From contig DEFD01000039.1 of the NCBI GenBank assembly GCA_002350615.1, positions 1 through 64,000 on the forward strand: DNA of 64,000 nt, written 5' to 3'. The DNA is from Bacteroidales bacterium UBA2861. GTDB taxonomy: Bacteria > Bacteroidota > Bacteroidia > Bacteroidales > UBA932. Position numbers and translations under genes: made by a program. How positions within the stretch are numbered: the first letter of the stretch is position 1; each line of letters begins with the position of its first letter. The notes under the pieces are model-generated. The model searched no databases. It had not been told where the DNA came from and was given only the letters and a program-made list of their open reading frames with translations. This document shows, piece after piece, positions 26,164 to 35,330 of this stretch.

Positions 26164-26185
26164 GGGCCGTGCATCAACACGGCCC
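26164..26185. terminator. Hairpin between convergent NlpC/P60 and BACON genes
   Basis: GGGCCGTG - CATCAA spacer - CACGGCCC, between stops at 26152 and 26193. The minus-strand side has a weak T-rich tail (CTCTTTATT). Probably serves both genes. Confidence 0.6.
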
Positions 26186-26192
26186 CGATAAT

Positions 26193-28460
26193 CTATTCAT
26201 ATTCAAGCACAAGGTGCAGTGTCCGCATGGTTTTGTTCGCGGTGGGCGTAATGCGGTAGGATGTTCCGTTCTCGGTATCTGAAAGCGTCCACACTCCGGG
26301 AGCGCCTCCCTTTACGTAGCTGCCTTCGGCACGGTCCGCGAAAGCTCCTCCGCTCACCACTTCGCCGGCAGTCGTCACAATATTGGGATTGGTATTTGCA
26401 TTTCCGTCGGCAATGGAGACCTTGACCAGCTTGTGGCCTGCAATTGCAGGAGTCTCGATATAGCAGGCGGTTCCTGCTCCGATCCTCCAGCCATAGCCGT
26501 CTTCGGTCATATTGTCGGCCGCTGCATTGTAGCCCACCGTGTAAGCCCCCGCCTTGTAAGTGCCGGAGCCGCTGTGGCCGGTTTCAGTGTACGCAGCCTC
26601 TTCGAACGGCCAGCAGAGCGCGGAACGGTCGAAAGTGCGGAACTCGAAAGCCAGGATCTTTGCCGGCTGCTGGGTAAGTTCCACGCTTACCGTCTGCTCT
26701 CCCTCGACGAGCACTTCCACCACCACTTTCTTTTCGGTGTCAAAAGAAGTGTTCTGACCGACAGATACATAAATGACCGACTCGCCGGCTTCGCCCGATG
26801 TCTGGCTCAGGGCGGCTCCGCTTGCAGTGGTGCCTTCTCCGAGCCTCGCAGTCCAGGATTTGCTGGCCGTGATATAGACCGGGCGCCTGCCGTGCAGGGC
26901 GTTGGCCTTGTCCGGGTTGCAACCAATAGAACTCAGCACTCCCGGTTCCACATACCAGCTGGCGCCCTTGTCCGCAAGCTTAACTTCCGTGCTTGCGGGA
27001 TCGGGGGTAGGATCAGGGACCGAAGGCTCGGCATACTCGAACACGAGATGCATTACGCGCATTGTCTTGTCGGCATTGCAGACAATCCTGTACGATGTGC
27101 CGGCCTCTGTCTCGGGCAGGGTCCATGTGGCGGGAACATTCCGGGTAAACGGCCCGTCAAGGTCGTCTGCGCCACCCTTCTTTATGACTGTCATCGCATC
27201 GTCGGCTGTGGTAATCGTGGGAGCGTAACCAACATTGTAGTCGGCTATAGTCACTTTGGCAAGCCTGCGGCCTTCGATGGCCGGGGTCTGTATCCATCCG
27301 CCGACACCCTTGCCTATGCGCCAGCCGTACTTGGACTCTATCATGCAGTCGGTAATCGCATTGTAGGCCACGGTATAGCCTGCAACGGTAAACTGTCCGG
27401 GGCCCCTGTCACCCGCCTCTGTGGCAGGAGTCTGGTCAAAGGGCCAGGATGCCTCGGTGTTGGCCTGATCGCGGAATTCAAAAGCGAGGATCGAGCCCTT
27501 TTCCTGGGCCAGGCTCACCGTAACCGGATCAATGCCCGTGGCTTCGAATACGATTTCTATGGCTTTGCGGTTGTCCAGATCCTTGTTGGGGCCCGCCGTC
27601 ACTTCGAACTTGTCCAGGTCGCCGGTTCCGGAACTTGTCTTGAGGCTTACGCCGGAAGCCGTGGTTCCGCTGCCGAGTTTAGCCGTCCAGGGGACGTTGG
27701 ACTTCACCGAGAACCATCTGGTTCCGCCAAGCGAACTGAATACGGACGGATCCACATATACTCCGGCTTCGGGAATTTCAGCCTTCAGTTCAGGCACCAG
27801 ATCGGCAGCCTTCTGGTTCAGCACGACCTCGATGTCGGTACATCCCGCGGCCGATATCACCACGGTGGCGGAAACGGCTTCGAGGCTCTTGTTCTCGGCG
27901 ACTGTCGCAGTAATGCTTCCATTGCCGCTGCCGGCGGTCTTGTCAAGTGTCACCGAGGCGCTTCCCCCATCCTTTACGACCGCCGTCCAGGCAGTGTTAG
28001 ACAGGACTTCGATCACGACATCCGCACCGGAATTAGCTATGTCGTCCACGGGGTTCGGCGAGCTTACGGAGATGCTTGCGGGAGCGCCGCTCTGCACTAT
28101 CACCAGCGGCACCAGGTCGGCCTGGGGATCGTCCGGAACCACATAGAGGGTGTATTCACGGGCATCCATAAGATTATATGCCGCAATGGTCAGGGTAACC
28201 TGCACATCGACTGCGTTTTTCCCCTCTTCGCCTCCGGCAAGAGGGTCCGCCGAAATCCAGTCGCAGGATTCAGGCATTTCGATCTTCCAGCTGCGGTTGG
28301 ACGTTACCGTGAAAACCGGCTGCGCGGCTTCGCAGGAGAGTTTGAGAGAATCCGTACTCAGGCTGAGAACGGGTTCCACGGTCTTTTCTTTCCCTTCTTT
28401 GTCGCAGGAAAAGAACAGCAGGGCGGCAGCAACTGCCGCAAGGCAATACTTGAATTTCAT
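26193..28460 (-). CDS. Multi-domain BACON lipoprotein with two C-terminal 'TPAI' modules
   Basis: 755 residues, lipobox LFFSC (Cys19). N-terminal BACON-type Ig domains (~25-250: 'VFTVTSNRSWKIEMPESCDWISADP', 'VVIEVLSNTAWTAVVKDGGS'). Then comes a module repeated twice (~250-480 and ~490-755), each with a BACON-like part ('WFSVKSNVPWTAKLGSGTTASG', 'PVYITASKSWTARLGEGTTASG') and a C-terminal part ('ILAFEFR...WPF', 'YGWRIG.G...IETPAI.G..L.KV.IAD.N', 'GTSYRI..NKTMR..HLV.EY'). Last gene of the nuclease operon, 5 bp after an S1/P1 gene. Likely a surface ligand-binding protein of this PUL. Confidence 0.8.
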   Translation of the reverse strand: MKFKYCLAAVAAALLFFSCDKEGKEKTVEPVLSLSTDSLKLSCEAAQPVFTVTSNRSWKIEMPESCDWISADPLAGGEEGKNAVDVQVTLTIAAYNLMDAREYTLYVVPDDPQADLVPLVIVQSGAPASISVSSPNPVDDIANSGADVVIEVLSNTAWTAVVKDGGSASVTLDKTAGSGNGSITATVAENKSLEAVSATVVISAAGCTDIEVVLNQKAADLVPELKAEIPEAGVYVDPSVFSSLGGTRWFSVKSNVPWTAKLGSGTTASGVSLKTSSGTGDLDKFEVTAGPNKDLDNRKAIEIVFEATGIDPVTVSLAQEKGSILAFEFRDQANTEASWPFDQTPATEAGDRGPGQFTVAGYTVAYNAITDCMIESKYGWRIGKGVGGWIQTPAIEGRRLAKVTIADYNVGYAPTITTADDAMTVIKKGGADDLDGPFTRNVPATWTLPETEAGTSYRIVCNADKTMRVMHLVFEYAEPSVPDPTPDPASTEVKLADKGASWYVEPGVLSSIGCNPDKANALHGRRPVYITASKSWTARLGEGTTASGAALSQTSGEAGESVIYVSVGQNTSFDTEKKVVVEVLVEGEQTVSVELTQQPAKILAFEFRTFDRSALCWPFEEAAYTETGHSGSGTYKAGAYTVGYNAAADNMTEDGYGWRIGAGTACYIETPAIAGHKLVKVSIADGNANTNPNIVTTAGEVVSGGAFADRAEGSYVKGGAPGVWTLSDTENGTSYRITPTANKTMRTLHLVLEYE

Positions 28461-28465
28461 ATCTT

Positions 28466-29254
28466 TCAGTTGTTAAAATATTTATTCAGAAGAAAACCCA
28501 GCCTGTACCCGGATACCCGGAGGGCCTCCTGGGCGGCGGGTGTAAGTCTTTCTATGGTGTCGGGAGCAAGTTCCGCAGTGTACAGCGGATTCACCTCATA
28601 CATCACTTTGTCCCGGAGGCAGCATTCCTGCGCCCAGTCCTCGAAACTGCCGGAGCAGCATTCCTGCTTCTGCGAATCGGTGTAGGTATCGAGCGACGCG
28701 GCCGCGTCGGCAGCAGTCACTTTCTTGTAAATGCGGGAAGGGATCTTGTCCACCACCGTATGGTAGGTGGTAGTCTCGGACTCGAAAGTGCAGTCCCAAT
28801 GGTTTTCCTCCGGCATTATATAGCCGTGGGCCAGGCAATGCATGTCCCCTACGATATGCACCAGCATACGGATATTGAAGATGAGCACCGAGTCGGTGAG
28901 GTCCAGACGGGAGCGGTAACGCAGGTTGTAGTCCACAAAGTGAAGTCCCGTGACACAGTCTCCCCCGCGCCACATCCGCCATCCCGGATCGTAGGCGTAG
29001 TCGTGGTTCATCGCCATGGTGTGATAAGAGTCGGTAAAGGCATACTCCTCATCGTGCCGGTGTTGGTCGGCCCAGGACGCTTCCTCTGCAAGACCGTCAG
29101 GAAAGAGGGCGGAGATGCGGGCGCTTGCACCGGTGCCGAGCTGCCTCAACGCGAGTTCGGCCACAATCTTATGGCCGGTGGATCCCCAGGCGCCAAGGTT
29201 CTGGCAGGCAGCAAGCGCAGCTGCGCACAGTATTATGTATCTTAAGCTTTTCAT
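28466..29254 (-). CDS. S1/P1-nuclease family enzyme
   Basis: 262 residues from MKSLRYII at 29254, with a signal peptide ending ...NLGA and mature Trp (WGSTGHK), as in P1/S1 nucleases where Trp1 binds zinc. Other ligands appear in order: 'GHKIVAELA', 'ASWADQHRH', 'YHTMAMNH', 'HIVGDMHCLAH' (H-x3-D-x5-H) and 'YHTVVD' (H-x3-D). The fungal homologs release 5'-nucleotides from single-stranded nucleic acid; the superfamily also holds phospholipases C. The start overlaps the stop of the degenerate paralog (ATGA). Confidence 0.88.
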   Translation of the reverse strand: MKSLRYIILCAAALAACQNLGAWGSTGHKIVAELALRQLGTGASARISALFPDGLAEEASWADQHRHDEEYAFTDSYHTMAMNHDYAYDPGWRMWRGGDCVTGLHFVDYNLRYRSRLDLTDSVLIFNIRMLVHIVGDMHCLAHGYIMPEENHWDCTFESETTTYHTVVDKIPSRIYKKVTAADAAASLDTYTDSQKQECCSGSFEDWAQECCLRDKVMYEVNPLYTAELAPDTIERLTPAAQEALRVSGYRLGFLLNKYFNN

Positions 29255-30018
29255 AGCGTTCCTCCATAATAAAGATTGAAAAGGTACGCCAGGCGGTAGC
29301 CTGCTTTCTGCACCGCAGTGCGCACCTGCCGCTCCGGAGCGGAAGCGAGACCGGCCGAGGCGGAGCAGTTTTCCTGCGCCCATTCTTCAAAGCTCTTTGC
29401 AGTGATGCCCGCCGCTTCATCCGCGCTCAGGTTGCCTATGCTGAGGAGTATTCCGGAGAGGGAAAAGTTGCCGAAGGCTTCGGAGCAGACGGTGTCCATA
29501 AGGTCGTTCCCTTCGGAATCGGTCCATCTGCTTCCGGAAGGGGCAAGGGCGGGCAGCGAAAGGTTGTGGATATCCAGCACCATGTTGACCAATAGTGCGT
29601 GATAGAAATAGAGTTCCTCGTCGGGAAGTGTGAAACGGTCCAGATGCGACAGATAGTAGTGGGCGAAGCGAAGCCCGCGGAGGCAGTCGCCGCCATGCGC
29701 CTGGGTGGGATTGGGATCGTAAAAATATCTGCCGTTCATGTTCATTTTCCGCAATCCGGGCACGTAGGCATTGTATTTATCGATTGCAAGATAATCCTCC
29801 AGCGTGGCTGCGACGGAAGACAGGCCCTCCGGATACAGCAGGCTGACGCGGGCTTTGGCCTGGTCCGACATCTGGCTCCAGGCAAGCGCGCACACTATCC
29901 CGTTGCGGTCCAGTCCGACGGAAGCCGGCCGTCCGGTCCCTGCCCCGGAATTGTCTTTTCCGCAAGAGATGAACGCCAGCGCCAGAAATACCGGCAATAA
30001 TGCAGTTTTGAAACGCAT
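29251..30018 (-). CDS. Degenerate S1/P1-family lipoprotein (metal ligands lost)
   Basis: 255 residues from MRFKTALL at 30018, 4 bp after the preceding nuclease stop. It keeps the overall S1/P1 plan and the C-terminal 'AGYRLAYLFNLYY', 'SFEEWAQENC' and 'GGDCLRGLRFAHYYL' phrases, but has a lipobox (FISC) instead of the mature Trp. Where active paralogs have WGxTGH, YHTM, HIVGDMHC.AH and YHxxVD, it has NGIVCALAW, YNAY, NMVLDIHNLSL and GNDLMD: almost every His ligand is gone. Probably a non-catalytic binding protein in the same operon. Confidence 0.75.
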   Translation of the reverse strand: MRFKTALLPVFLALAFISCGKDNSGAGTGRPASVGLDRNGIVCALAWSQMSDQAKARVSLLYPEGLSSVAATLEDYLAIDKYNAYVPGLRKMNMNGRYFYDPNPTQAHGGDCLRGLRFAHYYLSHLDRFTLPDEELYFYHALLVNMVLDIHNLSLPALAPSGSRWTDSEGNDLMDTVCSEAFGNFSLSGILLSIGNLSADEAAGITAKSFEEWAQENCSASAGLASAPERQVRTAVQKAGYRLAYLFNLYYGGTL

Positions 30019-30022
30019 CCTT

Positions 30023-30820
30023 CTAATAATCAAAATATTTGTTAAGCAGGGCGGCCAGACGGTATCCTGCCGCCGTGAGGGCTTCGCGGCAGGCCGGAAC
30101 AAGCCTCTCCTGCGTATCGGGAGAAAGTTCATAGGTGCCCACCGGGTTTATTTCGTAAAGGATGCGGTCCCGGGTGCAGCAATCCTGCGCCCAGTCGATA
30201 AAACTTCCGCCCTGCACGGCGGCAATCCTGTCCTGGTCCCACTTGTCCAGGTTACCCGCTATTTCACGGGACTTCTGGCCTTCGAACATATAGTCCGGCA
30301 TAAGGTCCACGAGCCTGTGGTAGTTCTTGAGTTCCTCCCCGCGGTAGGTGCATTTCCATTTGTTGTTGGGCGCGTCTTTCAGGTAGGCGTGGGCCGGGCA
30401 GTGCATGTCGCCAACTATATGGATGAGCATGCGGATGTTGAACACCACGACCGAATCGCTCAACTTGAGGGCTTCGCGGTGCGTAAGGTTATAGTCTATC
30501 ACATTCAGGCCGGTGAGGCAGTCGCCGCCGGTGGGTTCGCGGTATGCCGGAGCATACACGTAATCGTCGGTCATCATCATGGTGTGATAATGGGTCGTGA
30601 AGGCGTAGATGTCGTCATGGCGGTGGACATCGGCCCAGGAAGCATCCTTCACGAAGCCTTCCGGCATATAATGTTGGATGTTGGCCTGAGCCTTGGCGCC
30701 AAGATGCCTCTCGGCAAGGGCCACCACGGCCTTATGTCCGGTCTTTCCCCATCCCATGGCCGGTTGTGAGGCACATAGCAGAGCCAGCGCGGCCAGTGTC
30801 ATAAATGCGATTCTTCTCAT
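30023..30820 (-). CDS. S1/P1-nuclease family enzyme
   Basis: 265 residues; signal peptide ending PAMG followed by mature WGKTGHKAV. The metal-ligand set is complete: 'ASWADVHRH', 'YHTMMM', 'GGDCLTGLN', 'HIVGDMHCPAHAY', 'YHRLVD'. Closely related to the 28466-29254 gene. It starts inside the stop of the AraC-type regulator (ATGA overlap at 30817-30820). Periplasmic phosphodiesterase acting with the SusCD system is the simplest reading. Confidence 0.9.
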   Translation of the reverse strand: MRRIAFMTLAALALLCASQPAMGWGKTGHKAVVALAERHLGAKAQANIQHYMPEGFVKDASWADVHRHDDIYAFTTHYHTMMMTDDYVYAPAYREPTGGDCLTGLNVIDYNLTHREALKLSDSVVVFNIRMLIHIVGDMHCPAHAYLKDAPNNKWKCTYRGEELKNYHRLVDLMPDYMFEGQKSREIAGNLDKWDQDRIAAVQGGSFIDWAQDCCTRDRILYEINPVGTYELSPDTQERLVPACREALTAAGYRLAALLNKYFDY

Positions 30821-33498
30821 TTCTTTGTATTCTTTGATTTGTTGATATATTCAGTCGGCAGCGAGCCATAGTATTTCTTGAAAGCCCGCGAAAAGTATGT
30901 GGGCGAGCCGAATCCTACCGCATAGCCCACCTCGGCAACGGTAAGCCGGCCTTCTCCCAGCAGTTCGCACGCCTTCCCGAAGCGACGGCGGCGTATGAAT
31001 TCCAGTACAGACACCCCTGAAACCTGTTTCATCCTGGTATAAAGCCCTGAACGGCTGATTCCCAGTTCGCGGGCTATGTCGGTGACCGAAAAGTCGTCGT
31101 TCGCAAGGTTCGCGTCCACTATTTCTTCCGCCTTGCGAAGGAATGCCTCTTCGGGGGTGAGTTCTTTTTCCGGCCCGGGTTCCGGTCCGGGCCCCCTGCG
31201 CCGGCGCAGAAGAAGAACTGTAACAAAAACGGAGATGGCCATGACGAGCAGCACGAGGATGATGTGCGCGGCCGGAGAATGAAGCCATTCCCTTCTGACC
31301 GACACGGGAAGTTTCACCATGCTGTTGTTCCACACCCCTTCGTCGTTGGCGGCCATCAGTTCGAACACGTACCTTCCCGCAGGCAGGTTAAGGTATTCCG
31401 CTTCGTTTTCTGCAATGACGTGGTGCCATTTTCGTTCATATCCGCGCAGGCGGTATTTGAACCTGTCACGTCCTCCCGACAGGTAATTCATCGTGGAGAA
31501 CGTGATTACCAGCGGGTCGTTGCCCCGGCGAAATTCCACTCCTTTTTCGGAAGGAGTCAGAAGGCTGCCCGCCGCCTTCACTTTCCAGATAACGGGTTCC
31601 GGCGAGAAGGGATCGTCCTTGATGCTTTCCGGAACAAAGGAAACAAGGCCTTCGGAACTTCCCAGCAGGAGCCTTCCGTCAGAAAGAAGGCAGGCTGAGT
31701 TTGCGATGAAGCGGGGGAAAAGGAGCCCGTCGCGCGGGCCGTATGAACGGAACGCCCCGGTGAAAGGATTGAAACGGCAGATGCCGTTGTCGGTGCTTAT
31801 CCACACCAGGCCGAAGGCATCCTCGCTCACGGAGCAGATCACGTTGTTGGAAAGCCCGTCGTGAGTGGAGAAAAAAGACAGGACGCCGTCTTTCGAAAAG
31901 CTGTAGAGTCCGTAATCGGTGCCTATGAACTGCTGACCGGCGGATGTTTCGAGCAGGCAGGAAACCCTGGAGATGCCGTCGAGTTCCGGCGTGGTGATAT
32001 CTTCGTAGGAAGTGTCGTCGGCAAAAAGCCGGATTCCGAAAGCTCCGCCGGCCCATACCCGGCCTTTGGAATCCTTGGAAATCACCCTTACCTCGAGTTT
32101 CGGGTCGAAATTGCCTTCCGGCCTGGCCGCCCCGCTGCGTCTGTCGACAGTATAAAGGCCGGAGGATGTGCAGACATACAACGTCCCGGCGTCTTTGGGA
32201 GTTATGCAGTACACGCCGGAAGGGAGGGAGTCGTAATGTCGCATGACGCCCGATGCGGCATTCATGACGCTGAGACCTCCGAAATTGCCTCCAAACCATA
32301 TCCGCGAGTGTGCGGTATCGGCGAATATCGCCTTGATGTCATTCGTTCCCTGCTCGCCTCCGGGAATCTTGATGTAGGATGACTTTCCGGTCTGCAGATT
32401 ATAGCGCATCGCTCCCGAATAGCCGTTGGCGAGCAGCACTTCATCCTCTGAAATCTGGGCGATGAAACTGATCCGGTTGTCCGGGAATTCATGGCCGGGG
32501 ACCGCGGGAACAGTGTGCGTGAACTCCGGACGGAGAGGATGCGAATAACTGATGGCACCGTAATATGTGCCCACCCAGAGTCCCCCCTGGCTGTCACAGG
32601 CAAGGCTGCGTATGGAGTTGTTGGAGAGCGACACCCCGTCGGAAGCCGACCAGAGGCAGTGCGTGAATGAACTGCCGTCGTAGATATCCAGACCGCCGTA
32701 TGTGCCGATCCATATCTTTTGTGCAGAATCCAGACACAGGGCGCGGATGTGCACGCTTACAAGTCCGTCTTCCACTCCGTAACGGACGGCCTCTGCCGTG
32801 AGGGGGTCAAGCCTGAAGAGTCCGTTTCCGTCCGTCCCCACCCATATCTGGCCGTTATGCGGCAGGATGCAGCGCACCATCGCGGTGTTGCCCTGCAAAC
32901 TGAAACGGCGGATATCGCCGCCGGCAAGATCCCAGCTGTAGAGATCGCCCGCCGCGGTGCCGATATACAGGAGCTGTCCGTCTTTTGCAAATGACCTGGC
33001 CTGCACCTTCTTTATTCCGTCCGGTATCCGTGTGTCCGAGAACTCTCCGCTGTGCTTGTCGAAAGTCCACAGCGAATTGGAAAAGGCCACGAGAAGCGCG
33101 TCAGCTGAGAACTCATCCAGAGCCATCACGTTCCTCGACCTCGGGCTTTCGTAATTGAAGAAACCGTCGGTGCCGCTGTCGTAGCGCGACACGCAGCTGC
33201 CGTCGGAAATCCAAAGGACGGACTCGGAATCGACCAGAAGGGTGCGCACGTAATTGTAGGCAAGACTGCGGCTGTCTTCCTGCACATGACGGTAAACGCT
33301 GAACTTGTAGCCGTCGTAACAGTTCAGCCCGTCGTGTGTGGCGAACCACATCTTGCCCTGATGATCCTGCACAATGGAGAGCACCGTTCCGTGCGACAAC
33401 CCTTCGGCGGTGCCAAGATGGCGGAACGACACCTGTCCTGCCCGTACCGGGAGGCAGGACAGGAGCAGCAGAATGAAGATGGCGCTTTTCTTCGTCAT
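30817..33498 (-). CDS. Membrane AraC-type regulator with beta-propeller sensor, no kinase
   Basis: 893 residues: signal/N-terminal hydrophobic region, then periplasmic Reg_prop beta-propeller repeats (~25-620; 'GLSHGTVLSIVQDHQGKMWFATHDGLNCYDG', 'GLWVGTYYGAISY', 'GLVWISTDNGICRFN'), a Y_Y_Y domain (~640-720; 'FKYRLRGYERKWHHV...YLNLPAGRYVFELMA'), one TM helix (~735-757) and an AraC helix-turn-helix domain (~785-890; 'FSVTDIARELGISRSGLYTRMKQ', 'VAEVGYAVGFGSPTYFSRAFKKYYG'). Hybrid two-component regulators of PULs have the same ends but ~1,300-1,400 residues, because kinase and receiver domains lie between. Those domains are absent here. Presumably the one-component regulator of this operon. Confidence 0.88.
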   Translation of the reverse strand: MTKKSAIFILLLLSCLPVRAGQVSFRHLGTAEGLSHGTVLSIVQDHQGKMWFATHDGLNCYDGYKFSVYRHVQEDSRSLAYNYVRTLLVDSESVLWISDGSCVSRYDSGTDGFFNYESPRSRNVMALDEFSADALLVAFSNSLWTFDKHSGEFSDTRIPDGIKKVQARSFAKDGQLLYIGTAAGDLYSWDLAGGDIRRFSLQGNTAMVRCILPHNGQIWVGTDGNGLFRLDPLTAEAVRYGVEDGLVSVHIRALCLDSAQKIWIGTYGGLDIYDGSSFTHCLWSASDGVSLSNNSIRSLACDSQGGLWVGTYYGAISYSHPLRPEFTHTVPAVPGHEFPDNRISFIAQISEDEVLLANGYSGAMRYNLQTGKSSYIKIPGGEQGTNDIKAIFADTAHSRIWFGGNFGGLSVMNAASGVMRHYDSLPSGVYCITPKDAGTLYVCTSSGLYTVDRRSGAARPEGNFDPKLEVRVISKDSKGRVWAGGAFGIRLFADDTSYEDITTPELDGISRVSCLLETSAGQQFIGTDYGLYSFSKDGVLSFFSTHDGLSNNVICSVSEDAFGLVWISTDNGICRFNPFTGAFRSYGPRDGLLFPRFIANSACLLSDGRLLLGSSEGLVSFVPESIKDDPFSPEPVIWKVKAAGSLLTPSEKGVEFRRGNDPLVITFSTMNYLSGGRDRFKYRLRGYERKWHHVIAENEAEYLNLPAGRYVFELMAANDEGVWNNSMVKLPVSVRREWLHSPAAHIILVLLVMAISVFVTVLLLRRRRGPGPEPGPEKELTPEEAFLRKAEEIVDANLANDDFSVTDIARELGISRSGLYTRMKQVSGVSVLEFIRRRRFGKACELLGEGRLTVAEVGYAVGFGSPTYFSRAFKKYYGSLPTEYINKSKNTKK

Positions 33499-35318
33499 TT
33501 GATGAAATATGGATTCTGGTCTTCGTAACCTATTGCGGTATTGGTTCTTATCTCCGAATCTGGGAAAGCACAGAGCAGGCCTTTGAGCACTTCCTCAACG
33601 GTTTCGGGATACAGGGTGTGAAGATAGGTGTTGTTCCAGTAACCTGTAACCCCGTCGTCGGGAACTCCCAGCCCCGGCCCTTGCTCAGGCTCCTGCAGGA
33701 AGCGGTTCATCGGCTTGCAGAGATTCTCCACCGTCCACGCGGCACCGCGGCGGCGCATGTCGAACCAGTCGTGAACTTCACCGTGAAGTTCAAACACACG
33801 CTCCCAGTACAGTGCGGTGATGAGTTCGTCCTTGCTTGCGAAACGCCCTTCTTCCCATTTTGGCTGGGCCGAATCCGGACCGGAAGCTACCGAATGCCTG
33901 GCCCTCTTGTGCAGTTCCTCTATATATCCGAAACTCTTTTGCCACCATTCGTCACCCACGCTGCTACTGAGCCCTGCGCAGGCCTCGGCTGCATCAAGAT
34001 AGATTTCAGCCAGCCGGAGCATGTACCAGTCGGCATTGCCGTTTGTCACATTGTAGGTGGGATCGAGATATTTCTTAAAGTAAGGAGCTTGCTTACGGGA
34101 AGAGGATGCGGAACTCGTCATTCCCGTCACCACCCCGTCGGAAGGATAGACCTTGACCGTCTGCTGGGTATTCTGATTGAAATACGAACCATATATGTAG
34201 GAGCAGTCGAAACGGGGATCGGGGCAATCTACATAAACATTGGTCATACCGTCGCTGCGTCCCGTGGCAAGGGTTCCGCCATAAGTGGCGCACCATTTCT
34301 GGAACACCCAGCGTTCCGGGCGGATGCGGGCGAAACTGCTGGCCCTGGCACTCACGTGCTGCGTGCCTTCAAGATAATCCGGAAGAGTCCAGCTGCACAG
34401 ATTCGAATATCCGAGATCGCAGCTTGTGCACACCAGAATGCGTTCAGGGCTGAACCAGTCGTCCGGATCGGTCCAGCGGAAGAGGTCCCCGAATTTCTCG
34501 GCAAGCCGGTAGGGGCCTTCGAGTATCACCTTGTCCGCAGCCTGCAGGCAGGCGGTCCATGCATCGGCCTCGCTGAAGATTCCGCAGCCCGAAAAGTCCG
34601 GTTTTTCGCGGAAAGGCTGGTCGTCCGGAGAGGAAAGCATGCATCCTATATGATTGTAAACCACCGCTTTATAGGCCGTAGCCGCCCATTTATTCGCCCG
34701 GTTGGACAGGCCGTTGACGGCAGTCTGCTGCTCGGGACTGCGCATATTCTTTTCGGCGAAATCAAGATCTTCAAGAATCTGCTCATATACTTTATAGTAG
34801 GAAGTGCGCGGCAGATTGGCTTCTTTCAGGCTCTTCGGCGAACTTGTGACCAGGGGAATGTCGCCCCACATGCGGACTGCATAAAAATACATCACCGCAC
34901 GCAGGAAACGCACCTCCGCCGCAAGAGCATTTTTATAGGCCCCGTCCACCGGGGAATCTCCCAGCTTGTCAAGGAAAGAATTCATCATGTTCACTCCAGA
35001 ATACACATATCCGAAGGCGTTCTGGTTGTACATGTCCGTGGAATACATGGTGAGATGCAGGCCCTGGAGCCAGGATTCCAGCACGCGGTTGCCCTTCCAG
35101 TGGGTGACGATGGAGCCGCATTGCAGATATTCCGCAAGGCGCCCCTGCCACAGGTCTTCCGCCTTGAAAGAGTTGTAGCAGCCCACCACGGCAGCCTCAA
35201 GGCCGGCCTCCGTGGAGAAAATGGTGGTTTCGGAGAGCTGCGTCTTCGGATCCTCGTCCAGACTGCAGGAAACGAGGGCAAAGGCTGAAAACAGGATTAT
35301 GGTAAATATCTTTTTCAT
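33495..35318 (-). CDS. susD-like: SusD/RagB-family binding lipoprotein
   Basis: 607 residues from the ATG at 35318 (a GTG lies three codons earlier at 35327). Lipobox LVSC. SusD features: 'CSLDEDPKTQLSETTIFSTEAGLEAAVVGCYNSF', 'AAEVRFLRAVMYFYAVRMWGDIPLV', 'NADWYMLRLAEIYLDAAEAC', 'ERVFELHGEVHDWFDMRRRG'. Its 3' end overlaps the regulator start by 4 bp. It is most like the SusD at 58096 in this window (same 'FARIRPERWVFQKWCATYGG' / 'RPDRWFFQKWCAAYGG' phrase). Confidence 0.95.
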   Translation of the reverse strand: MKKIFTIILFSAFALVSCSLDEDPKTQLSETTIFSTEAGLEAAVVGCYNSFKAEDLWQGRLAEYLQCGSIVTHWKGNRVLESWLQGLHLTMYSTDMYNQNAFGYVYSGVNMMNSFLDKLGDSPVDGAYKNALAAEVRFLRAVMYFYAVRMWGDIPLVTSSPKSLKEANLPRTSYYKVYEQILEDLDFAEKNMRSPEQQTAVNGLSNRANKWAATAYKAVVYNHIGCMLSSPDDQPFREKPDFSGCGIFSEADAWTACLQAADKVILEGPYRLAEKFGDLFRWTDPDDWFSPERILVCTSCDLGYSNLCSWTLPDYLEGTQHVSARASSFARIRPERWVFQKWCATYGGTLATGRSDGMTNVYVDCPDPRFDCSYIYGSYFNQNTQQTVKVYPSDGVVTGMTSSASSSRKQAPYFKKYLDPTYNVTNGNADWYMLRLAEIYLDAAEACAGLSSSVGDEWWQKSFGYIEELHKRARHSVASGPDSAQPKWEEGRFASKDELITALYWERVFELHGEVHDWFDMRRRGAAWTVENLCKPMNRFLQEPEQGPGLGVPDDGVTGYWNNTYLHTLYPETVEEVLKGLLCAFPDSEIRTNTAIGYEDQNPYFIK

Positions 35319-35330
35319 CGCAGACACTGT

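Noticed and set aside
26433..28685. A 750-residue open frame on the plus strand opposite the BACON lipoprotein
   Set aside because: Arg/Gly/His-rich shadow of a strongly supported lipoprotein gene; no signal, motif or promoter.
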